The notes under the pieces are model-generated. The model worked only from the letters and a program-made list of their open reading frames with translations. It was not told where the DNA came from and made no database searches. Positions 59,082 through 64,000 of a DNA stretch of 64,000 nt are shown piece after piece; the first letter of the stretch is position 1; every line of letters begins with the position of its first letter. The position numbers and the translations under genes are program-made. Source of the DNA: Eustoma russellianum (taxonomy: Eukaryota > Streptophyta > Magnoliopsida > Gentianales > Gentianaceae); assembly GCA_036186865.1 (NCBI GenBank), contig AP025071.1:14970036-15034035 (forward strand), in the 5' to 3' direction.

Positions 59082-62000
59082 TTCCACCCACTATTTTAAC
59101 TCAAAGCCTGATAATCGACAAATTGAAACAGCCAATGAATGCATATGGTTTAGATCAGCTTTCTCCAAGCCCTGTGTGCAGTATTATGAAACATAACAGA
59201 ATATAAAACTAACAGACAAATTCATCAAATTAAAGTTCCCTGAAGTCAATTCACCGGTAATAAAACGATATCATTGAAATAATTCACCAGTAATAAGGAA
59301 TTCCCGGAGAGAGGAAAGCATACGCAATTGCTCCCTTTTGAAAAGCGTACAACTGTTCAAAACTTATCTAAAATAATCACGCCATTAAAAAACTGGCAAA
59401 CAGAAACTTAATCTACACTCGGACTTAGAATCAAATGACTCTCAAAGCCCTGTAGCAACAACAATGTACAATATTTCTGCTCCAGGCATTCCTTCCAGGA
59501 GCTTCCGTCTCCAGTACTTCTCCCACTTATTTGGTGTCCATCACAATTTGCTGATTCTGATCAACATTGAGGGGCCCAAGTCGCAGATTTTTTTCCCCAA
59601 GTTAAATTTTTATTGATATAAACGAATTTACAATGTAGATCAAGCAAGTTATACTTGCTTCAAAACAAAACACCACCTAGCACATAGCAGCAAGCTTAAT
59701 AACTTGCACAAATTCAAAAACCCCTAAGAAAACTAGAAAGAAACATAAATTTATTACCCTAATATCCCCTTAGCCAGCCTAGAAAGGGAACCAGTTGTAC
59801 CCGTGCCGATGTACACCACTCTATGGTGAAGTTGCATGATTTTTGTCCAGGTGCTCCGGAGCAACCCACCTTTCTTGATGAGAAAAATTTATGGAGCCAA
59901 AGTTGGGAAATCATCTGGAGTTTCAAATTCCTAAAAATACTATTCGAAGAAGCATCGAGTTAGATATCAAGCTTATATTGGTCATAGAACAAGAGTGTTT
60001 TAAGACGAAAATCAAAAGATGGGTATGCAAAAATTTCTGCATATGATCAAGGCATGTGGTTTAATGATTATCCATAAAGCACTTTATTACTGGGTGCCTC
60101 CACACTGCAATAACTTGCAGGATATCATGGCTTAATGACTTCATATAACAAGGCAGAAGAAAACGCCTTGCGCCTGGAAAGAGAGAAACCTGTGTGGGAA
60201 CTGAGGTGTTAATGCTAAGTTTAAAGACTAAAGAATATAATGCTCAATCTATGGGTGCTAGTGAAGACAAAGGGGTTGAAATTGCAAGTTTTGACAGTGC
60301 AGGAGGCATGGAAGGAAGGTACTGGAGTGTCTAATGCATGCCAGACGTTTGCTGTACCTAAAGCTAGTATGCTTAGGATGATCTGTTTTGTGCACCTACT
60401 TATGTACAGTTGGTGTTCCACAGCTTGCCGATTTGGATAAGATGGTGACAAGCGCCGCCTGGAAGGAACCCGACCTGTGTTGTCAGGAGGAGGATAAGAA
60501 TCATGCTGGTAGCACCAACAGGAGAAGTCTGAGGACGAAATCGTTACATTTTCAGAAGTATACAAATGGAAACAATGTCGTAAAATGTCAAAAGAAGGAA
60601 AGGAAAGGACAAAAATATATTAATGCACAATCCTTCTTTTTCTCTTAGTGTAGGACAAAGAGGCGGATGATGTGTACAGGATCTTATAAACATAGTGCAT
60701 TAGTTGTAAATAAGAAATAACAAATTTAGTAGGACAGAAGTGTTGGATATGTGTAGAATAGCTTGTGTTCCTCCCTTACTGTCCACGTATTTTTGCAATA
60801 GGTAAAACCCACTCCCAGGATGTACTTTCTTGAATATCTTGAATAAAAGTTACTATCATATGTAAAAATCGAAACTAAATAGAAACATGGATTTTTGGTC
60901 AAGCATTAGAACAAATACCATCGAAATAACGCATAATAATACTCTCCACTTCTGATCTAGAGTATATATAAACAAGCGCCTTCGAAGCACAATTTTGGCA
61001 GCGTTGTTTAAAATGTTCTACAATAAGGATATATAACAGACTGAGTTACCTTAGGACGAGTAAACCCCTGATCCCGGAAGTTGTCATTGTCAAGTATGTC
61101 GGTCTTTGAATTCTCTTGAAGACTAGCCCATTTTGCGTCATTTTTTGACACCAGATCTCTTGTGGAGAAAATATGGTTTAACTGTATAATACGCTTAGTC
61201 AGAAATAGACAACCTAACAAGTTAACAATATTCCATATTTATCCAGATATTTCTAACAAGAGAAAATTCTGTTTTGCTAAACAAGGATTCAGTAAAAGGA
61301 GCTGTAAAATCCAACTTAAGAGTCAAACACTACAGACGACTTTGGATTGAACAGAAAGGTTCCAACAGAAAATACGCATACCAAATGTACAAGATAGGCA
61401 TCCATGGTATTTGAATCCTCTCCCTGACCTTTGAGATAAAAGGGTTTTTTGTTATGATGCAAAATATCACGGTAGCTGCGGCCTAGGAAACATGTCACAT
61501 CAATACGTTAGTCATAATTTACATAGATAGAGCTTATAGTGTCCGTTCAAAATCCAAAAGCAAGAATTTAAACACTAAGTAACATTTTTTTTTTTTTTTG
61601 GTAATTAACTAAGTAACATGTTCACTATAAAGAAAGAAAAAAAGTTTGCACATCAGCACACTAAGTCAAAGATACAGAAAAAATTGCCATATAAGTTAAA
61701 GATAAGATTTTCTCAATAGATCAACTCCACTTAACAAAGTTTCAAATCAATGCCTTGGAAGCGAAAAACAGAAAAGGCTAGCAAGTTCCACCCATGTGGT
61801 TCCAGGAAAGCTCCGGTAACTTTAAGCAACAAGTACATAGACTACTACATAAAAACACCACCAATTCGCAACGAAATACATACCCTTGTCCCTTCAATAG
61901 AAAAAAAAATACAATAATAATCCTGAATCATCAGTAAATGCCTGTTTGTTATTAAACATGCAACAACACATCTTTCAAGCCAAATTCAAATCAATTAGCT

Positions 62001-62942
62001 CCACTTACACAGGGAAAAAAGCGATCTTTGCTTGGAAGAATGGAAGTCACTGCATCCAGACGCATTGCATACATCCAACCAATGCTTGTACAATCTTGGC
62101 TTCAGACCGTAGCTTAAATTCACATCAATCTCCTGTGCATAGAATTGAAAGAAACTTGGAACTATTAATGCAATCAAACATTAAGCTTTTAGATAAGATG
62201 CTAATTCAGTAATACTCTTGTTCATGGTGTGTTTCGCCATAGATTTCTGTTAAGCGTATAAATTATACTCCCCCGTCCCAAAAATATTGTCACACTTGGT
62301 CAAACATATAGTTAGACAACCCCACTTAAAATCAAATTATCAAAGTATTTTACATATCCTTCAGCGAAATTTAGTTTTAAATGGTGCAAAGACTATTTTG
62401 TCAAACAATTATGCTGAACACTTTACAGATTTGGTCCTAATTGATGTTTGAACAACTACATCCATTGACCAACTATGACAATACTTTTGGGACGAAATGA
62501 GTAAATTGTTATTCTTTCTTAACCTTAATCTTTTAGATGAGATGGTAATTTAATATGGTAGAGCAAGAGATCATGTGTTGAAATATGTTGCCCTTAATAT
62601 TTGAAAAAGGAAAATTTAATATTTCTGCTACTGTACTATTATCGTTATTGTCTGCTTGAAGTGTTATGCATGTCTGGTAAGTCCACACAGGCGTCATAGG
62701 TATAGAAAGGCATAATTGCTATTCTAACTGAGGCTTAACTTTTTAACTGAGATGGTAATCTAATATTCTTTTTAGGAGAGAAACCAAAACTGAGAACTAC
62801 CTCAAAACACTCTCCATTTCCTCTCCACCAGCAATTTGGAATGCCAAGCGCAGGAATTTCCCACTTGTAAATCCACTTCCTTTTTAATAAATTAGCAACC
62901 TCACTTTCCGATACTTTATAGCCCCATTGACTGCTAAATATT
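34185..62942 (-). CDS. UTP25: UTP25 (DEF/DIEXF) small-subunit processome protein, 5' end beyond window
   Basis: Twenty exons, placed by GT-AG borders and frame, encode about 567 C-terminal residues of a Utp25 family protein. High to low coordinates: 62801-62942, 62009-62132, 61382-61482, 61050-61181, 58712-58792, 57870-58048, 57455-57527, 55621-55680, 55473-55511, 54846-54931, 54654-54718, 53040-53086, 45327-45386, 45052-45123, 44235-44264, 43997-44092, 43757-43862, 40874-40936, 40292-40363, 34185-34259 (stop TAG). Utp25 is a nucleolar factor of the U3 snoRNP/SSU processome needed for 18S rRNA maturation. It has a helicase-like fold with altered ATPase motifs; here DHAD stands where helicases have DEAD. 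The acidic N-terminus is not visible. Exons 14 and 16 (numbered within the window) carry indels. Confidence 0.93.
34260..35589 (-). other. UTP25 last intron, part downstream of the LINE remnant
   Basis: About 1.3 kb of AT-rich intron. I see no exon, RNA gene or recognisable transposon in it. Confidence 0.6.
35590..39830 (-). mobile_element. decayed L1-type LINE in the last UTP25 intron
   Basis: Minus-strand fragments follow LINE order: ORF1 with LGRLSIIMEKPMFIDRST and SIAYTRICIEIKVGDDLP (39290-39089), endonuclease-like ILTIVYGYNERSNRRDLW (38024-37773), RT with VTYKVISKVLVNRLKYLLP and NQSVFVNCRTIQNILLMHEL (36673-36377), then NPIRYLGVPLVVGK (36115-35867) and VKWSTVCQPKE near 35690. Stops and frame changes are frequent. 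The zf-RVT end and poly(A) tail are missing, so both boundaries are approximate. It is in the same orientation as UTP25. Confidence 0.8.
41123..43055 (+). mobile_element. internally deleted copia remnant (gag, protease part)
   Basis: The segment lies in the intron between UTP25 exons at 43757 and 40936, antisense to the gene. A tRNA-Met site TGGTATCAGAGCC is near 41375, preceded by an AT-rich LTR-like stretch from about 41123. Gag follows: MVISSHKLNSNNYLSSQK, then TADEIWSAAKEMYTKKDN and LKQGEMIVTKHFTQL (41715-42125), then degenerate protease near 42560 and LRFNLLSVGKI near 42745. Integrase and RT are absent. TGATATCTTTA recurs at 41363-41373 and near 43043-43053, so a partial 3' LTR may end near 43055. 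Many stops are present. Confidence 0.7.
43757..45386 (-). CDS. UTP25: UTP25 exons 13-17, with frame lesions
   Basis: Exon 45386-45327 reads CEFKGVLQKVILPVRQ. Exon 45123-45052 is 72 bp, as expected from homologues, but its family frame (RFSSESISDVDDARF) is shifted by an extra T near the start and regained by a missing T in a T-run near the end; read straight it hits TGA. Exon 44264-44235 reads VFPKIKDSLQ and is followed by a GC rather than GT donor. Exon 44092-43997 reads GGIMLFASSYFEFVRLRNF but has one G too many after its acceptor. Exon 43862-43757 reads YTKQSDISRARVWFF and TERAHFYHRYK. Either the gene is decaying or the sequence has errors. Confidence 0.88.
44340..44383. repeat. (AAC)n and (AAAT)n microsatellites
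   Basis: About 7 AAC units, then about 4 AAAT units, in the intron between UTP25 exons 45052 and 44264. Confidence 0.9.
46206..46210. repeat. target site duplication CATTA, left
   Basis: CATTA here and at 51905-51909 borders the copia element exactly. Confidence 0.9.
46211..46430 (-). repeat. 3' LTR of the young copia element
   Basis: This 220-bp LTR is identical to 51685-51904 except for one base (CACACAAATCC versus CAAACAAATCC). A purine tract precedes it on the minus strand (GAGAGGGGCG, 46431-46440). Confidence 0.95.
46354..48450 (-). pseudogene. copia RT and RNase H with frame breaks
   Basis: The region after integrase (48450-47776) includes a linker and the RT entry MKVVGCKWVFSIKYNTDGS. 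The next pieces (47630-47406 and 47511-46837) read GNLDEVVFMDIPPGFVN, YGLKH, the catalytic VYVDDIILTGND, and KDLGYLRYFLGMEIG. RNase H shows TVFTDADWGGSRTDMRS and SRSSAEAELRALA, with one in-frame stop near 46840. Frame changes fall near 47785, 47645 and 47515, at least one in an A-run. All domains are otherwise in good condition, in contrast to older copies in the window. Confidence 0.88.
48539..51016 (-). CDS. copia Gag-protease-integrase polyprotein
   Basis: An 825-codon open frame starts MSSISTHFSATRRTG, soon after the primer site. Residues ~40-240 are a UBN2-type Gag (NHKLNSHNYLSWSKTVELF, ASDIWKAARELYSQKDN). A CCHC knuckle, CKFCKRLGHTYDNC, is near residues 279-292. The protease active site DSGASDHMT is near residue 420. 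GAG-pre-integrase (LWHKRLGHPN, CEICEFSKQ) leads to the integrase core with HSDIWGPSRV, TDNGLEY and PQQNGVAERKN, completing D,D,E. The frame ends at 48539, after FIGYSNTQK, at an A-run where one base too many shifts it away from the downstream pol frame. The product would form particles, mature them and integrate cDNA. Confidence 0.92.
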   Translation of the reverse strand: MSSISTHFSATRRTGESSGASAGASSMPPSVTPMLDSNPIMVTNHKLNSHNYLSWSKTVELFVMGRGKDDYLYGHMQVPAVTNPLHRQWKTENAMIMSWLIGSMTPEIGDNFILYQTASDIWKAARELYSQKDNVAEIYELETQITELKQGDQLVSAYYSQVTRLWQQIDTYETHNWSSPADDLAFRKFIEKKRVFRFLQGLHKEFDAVRSRLLGMKPFPTLNTAFSEVRMEESRIKVMMGSSSISSSLSEGSALATTNSETITSTTALTSYKGSNNKPYCKFCKRLGHTYDNCYTRPDSKVQRPPRSFGSSWKGNSSNWRGPGNDYWKGGRGQGRPQSSMAHLVSQMNTEPVSQSSLQSESQSSSPIQQQLDAIFKILGQQNLDKPSSETSTISTATMAHQTGTSGSLSDSTKHTVWIIDSGASDHMTNKKHLLMDFECFLSPRYVQVATGFRVNVLGKGTVTLSNHLKLNDVLYIPNLSFSLISVRRLTLDNHCLASFSPSEVIFQGISTGERIGNAKTLNGLYVFGTSGSNSGLCCAAGTKEDPRQSNKDCILLWHKRLGHPNFVYLKKIMPRLFLNIDPACIMCEICEFSKQTKSVYLAKTYAPTQAFNLIHSDIWGPSRVSNINGARWFISFIDDHTRISWVFLMKHKHEASQIIQNFIIFVKNQFNTSIKTIRTDNGLEYLDKTVQIFLAGQGIHHQTSCTYTPQQNGVAERKNRHLLEVTRAIMFTNNVPKFYWGEAVLTATYLINRMPSRILSFRSPIDILQESYPFTNVISVLPTKIFGSVAYVYLAPHMRSKLESRAIKCIFIGYSNTQKRLQML
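51685..51904 (-). repeat. 5' LTR of the young copia element
   Basis: The upstream LTR on the minus strand. The TGTTATCAGAGC primer site is adjacent at 51673-51684. CATTA at 51905-51909 is the target duplication. Confidence 0.95.
51910..53039 (-). other. UTP25 intron sequence beside the copia insertion
   Basis: About 1.1 kb of AT-rich intron between the copia insertion and exon 53040-53086. I see no exon or repeat family I can name. Confidence 0.6.
53040..55680 (-). CDS. UTP25: UTP25 exons 8-12
   Basis: Exon 55680-55621 reads KDVNYLSSIE. Exon 55511-55473 reads VLIVDHADVILMQ, with DHAD in the place of the DEAD Walker B motif. Exon 54931-54846 reads NWSHVNTVVHHLNQIPSK. Exon 54718-54654 reads YLDGQAQFYRQTIILGS. 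Exon 53086-53040 reads GLFNHQCLNYRGK. Phases agree, including a Trp codon split 2+1 between 54846 and 54718. The 54-kb open frame at 53992-54327 lies in the intron and shows no relation to the family. Confidence 0.92.
53087..54653 (-). other. UTP25 intron, no recognised feature
   Basis: The 1.57-kb intron contains a 111-codon minus-strand frame (54327-53992) with no recognisable domain and no splice logic in the Utp25 reading. I treat it as chance. Confidence 0.6.
55842..56120 (+). mobile_element. RTE/SINE-type insertion with (TTG)n tail and 16-bp TSD
   Basis: The 279-bp insert is flanked by ATCTCTTAACTCAAGC (55826-55841) and ATCTCTTGACTCAAGC (56121-56136), a 15/16 match. It ends in ~10 TTG repeats (56089-56120). 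The body includes GGGTCATCCGAGAACAACCT and TGCCTACACCCGACCCTCC, which resemble the 3' region of RTE LINEs and their SINEs in asterid plants. It lies in a UTP25 intron. Confidence 0.75.
56166..56460. repeat. compound TA/GT/CA microsatellite
   Basis: Alternating (TG)n, (TA)n and (CA)n blocks with a core of about 35 TA units (56322-56390). Open frames here are simple-repeat artefacts. Confidence 0.95.
56467..56648 (+). mobile_element. Au-like SINE
   Basis: The 182-bp body starts GGCGGATCTTGGAGCAACTGG, which covers an A-box-like TGGAGCAACTGG, with a B-box-like GTGTTCATGC near 56518. It continues GCGGAAACAGC, CTTGCACAAAG, ATTGCGTACAT and ends with GCGGGGGCCTAGTGTACCG. These landmarks match the Au SINE consensus, as I recall it, with many changes. 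It is flanked by TA/CA microsatellites on both sides, which hides any target duplication. It lies in a UTP25 intron. Confidence 0.75.
56649..56737. repeat. TA/CA and TATACA microsatellite after the SINE
   Basis: Tandem CATATA-type hexamers and TA runs follow the SINE end directly. Confidence 0.95.
57455..58792 (-). CDS. UTP25: UTP25 exons 5-7
   Basis: Exon 58792-58712 encodes ILILLPFASIAYRVVKRL, the motif-Ia-like strand of the degenerate helicase core. Exon 58048-57870 encodes GIEHLDRFNAEFGSG, an acidic insert (EDNDKDDID) and FRALFGGNNNDHFMIGVKYM, a Utp25 signature. Exon 57527-57455 encodes FYSSDIIVASPLGLIT, equivalent to helicase motif Ib. The 57870 donor was chosen over an earlier GT because GG|GTAAAG restores the length seen in homologues and keeps phase. 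Confidence 0.92.
59033..59075. repeat. (AAT)n microsatellite
   Basis: About 14 AAT units in a UTP25 intron. Confidence 0.95.
59587..59900 (-). mobile_element. possible LINE 3' end in UTP25 intron
   Basis: A T7 run is followed by TTAAATTTTTATTGATATAA and AGCAAGTTATACTTGCTT. The pattern resembles 63830-63910 and the tail of plant non-LTR elements read in reverse. No coding part; the right limit is a guess. Confidence 0.35.
61050..62942 (-). CDS. UTP25: UTP25 exons 1-4 of those visible
   Basis: Exon 62942-62801 reads FSSQWGYKVSESEVANLLKR and KWEIPALGIPNCWWRGNGE. Exon 62132-62009 reads DVNLSYGLKPRLYKHWLDV. Exon 61482-61382 reads SYRDILHHNKKPFYLKGQ and the highly conserved MDAYLVHL. Exon 61181-61050 reads NHIFSTRDLVSKNDAKW and NFRDQGFTRPK. 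All borders are GT-AG and phases agree across introns (the Cys codon is split between exons 2 and 3). The RDQGFTRPK block precedes the helicase-like core and is diagnostic for Utp25. The intron after exon 1 holds a Stowaway MITE and the intron after exon 2 holds a 22-bp LINE-tail insertion. Confidence 0.92.
61586..61607 (-). mobile_element. 22-bp LINE-tail insertion with 12-bp TSD
   Basis: Fourteen T followed by GGTAATTA lies between two exact copies of ACTAAGTAACAT (61574-61585 and 61608-61619). This is what an extremely 5'-truncated LINE insertion leaves: poly(A) tail plus a few 3' bases. The GGT after the T-run matches the LINE end at 27327. Confidence 0.75.
62268..62501. mobile_element. 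Stowaway-type MITE (Tc1/mariner)
   Basis: The 234-bp element starts CTCCCCCGTCCCAAAA and ends TTTTGGGACGAAATGAG, a near-perfect Stowaway terminal inverted repeat, with TA target duplications at 62266-62267 and 62502-62503. Subterminal TATTGTCA/TGACAATA extend the inverted repeat. It is noncoding and would have been moved by a mariner transposase elsewhere. It lies in the UTP25 intron between 62801 and 62132. Confidence 0.93.
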
Positions 62943-63829
62943 CTGCAAACTCAATTAGAAAGGAATGTTTTGTCAAACATAAAGCAATGCTTAAATTTAA
63001 CAAACTCTTGCCGAGATTTAAGGTTCAAAAAAACAAAAAGATAAAAGGCACAGTGTCTATGCAGCAAATATGACCAGCTATCATAAGTCATGATTAAGAA
63101 AAGCATGTCACCAACAATCTGATTACTGCCATCTCAACTAAAGAGGGGTATAACTATTCAAGAACCAAAGAAGAAGAGGGCATTCTACCTGGCGTTGACA
63201 CAAAAACAGAACCTAGAAATAATTTAATGTGCTATCATCAAAAAACCATTAAAAAAAAGCCACTTCTTACCGATTTGCCTAATCAACACATAGAAAATCA
63301 TTCATATTAGTGAATGAGAGGTTTAACCAGATTCAGATTGTCTATTACAACTAGAGAGGAGCCAAAAGACGTAGAAAAAACTGGACTGTGAGCAGCATTG
63401 TGCCTTTGATCAGCAGGTTTTTCTTTTCCTAAAATTGTCCAGCTTATTTCATCTCAGTTTGAGCAGTGTTCAACTGTGTAAGTTCTGTATGTTTGAGTAT
63501 TTCCCAGATATGAGCGACTAGAATCTAGCGAGGCAATAGGATACAAGAAAGCGTACCTTTGACTCTGCTTTCTTGATAAGTAGATAAATGTTTCACCAAA
63601 AGAAATTACATATGGTTTTTTAATTCATAGGCACATGCACATATGTATACATACAAGCACAAAAAAGACATGCATACTGGCAACATACCAATAGATGGAT
63701 AAATAGATAGATAGACAGGTGGATGGATTAATGGATATATGTACACATCTAAACAACCATAGAGAGACCATAAGAATGAAAAGTTAATAGCAAAAGTAGT
63801 CTTAGGACCGAAAGCTCTTTTCTTTTTTC
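62943..63829 (-). other. UTP25 upstream intron or 5' region, no exon placed
   Basis: The N-terminal exons were not found here. A GTACGC donor-like site near 63557 follows an open minus-strand stretch, but the reading is too short to call. A GATA/GATG microsatellite lies at about 63690-63738. Confidence 0.5.
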
Positions 63830-64000
63830 TTTCTTTATATTAAAGTTTATATATGTATAAAGATTTACATAGCAGAGCCAGCAAGTAGTGCTTGCTATAC
63901 GAAGGACAGAGCCACAAAGGATGTTCGCAAGCTAAAATAACTTCAAAATCCAAAAGAAAGCCTAGGAGATCCTAGCTCATGTGAGCTTTTTAACATCCGT
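63830..64000 (-). mobile_element. possible LINE/SINE 3' end at window edge
   Basis: TTTCTTTATATTAAAG, ATTTACATAGCAGAGCCAGC and GCAAGTAGTGCTTGC resemble the segment at 59587. It is cut by the window end. Confidence 0.3.

Larger units (their letters stand above)
58793..61049 (-). other. UTP25 2.26-kb intron
   Basis: It contains an AAT microsatellite at about 59033-59075 and a T-run-headed retroposon-like segment from about 59587. The frames at 60221-60648 on both strands show no domain. Confidence 0.6.

Noticed and set aside
60221..60648. Overlapping frames on both strands (114 and 86 codons) in a UTP25 intron
   Set aside because: No motif, no splice consistency with UTP25, opposite-strand overlap.

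Overview
The window is plant nuclear DNA: repeat-dense, AT-rich, with one split host gene and otherwise almost entirely transposable elements in various states of decay. Ty1/copia and chromodomain-bearing Ty3/gypsy elements primed by initiator tRNA-Met (TGGTATCAGAGC-type sites), L1-like LINEs with DUF4283-type ORF1, a Stowaway-type MITE, an RTE-like insertion with a (TTG)n tail and an Au-like SINE together indicate a flowering plant. A eudicot, perhaps an asterid, is a guess from the SINE/RTE tail.

Left part (1-33.3 kb). A broken copia element (integrase to 3' LTR, 1-3426) is followed by one Ty3/gypsy chromovirus that occupies about 3513-33268 because other elements inserted into it. Its 5' LTR (3513-16005) holds a copia-type solo LTR (5383-6830, TSD CCGAT) and a complete-ended but gag-only copia element with 3.1-kb LTRs (6884-15355, TSD TAAAC). 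Its leader holds a 4.33-kb LTR-like insertion (16029-20358). Its gag-pol body (20671-25290) is riddled with stops but keeps recognisable gag, protease, RT, RNase H, integrase and chromodomain. Its coding frame is interrupted by three short GT...AG segments of 81, 71 and 69 bp that behave like introns. Its 3' LTR (25334-33268) is split by a full-length decayed LINE (27321-32796) with a 16-bp TSD.

Right part (34.2-64 kb). The minus strand carries UTP25, the plant homologue of the small-subunit processome protein Utp25/DEF/DIEXF. Twenty exons can be placed between 62942 and the stop codon at 34185; the 5' end lies beyond the window. About 1.7 kb of coding sequence is spread over 28.8 kb. Introns contain a decayed LINE (last intron), a copia fragment, a young copia element with 220-bp LTRs differing at one base (46211-51904, TSD CATTA), an RTE-like insertion, a SINE, microsatellites, a 22-bp LINE-tail insertion and a Stowaway MITE. 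Two UTP25 exons and the young copia element carry single-base indels, mostly at homopolymers, which raises the possibility of consensus errors rather than true decay.

No RNA gene, CRISPR array, operon or multi-gene accessory system was seen. The most unusual signals are the three intron-like segments in the Ty3 element, the gag-only copia element with palindrome-rich LTRs, and the indel pattern in UTP25.
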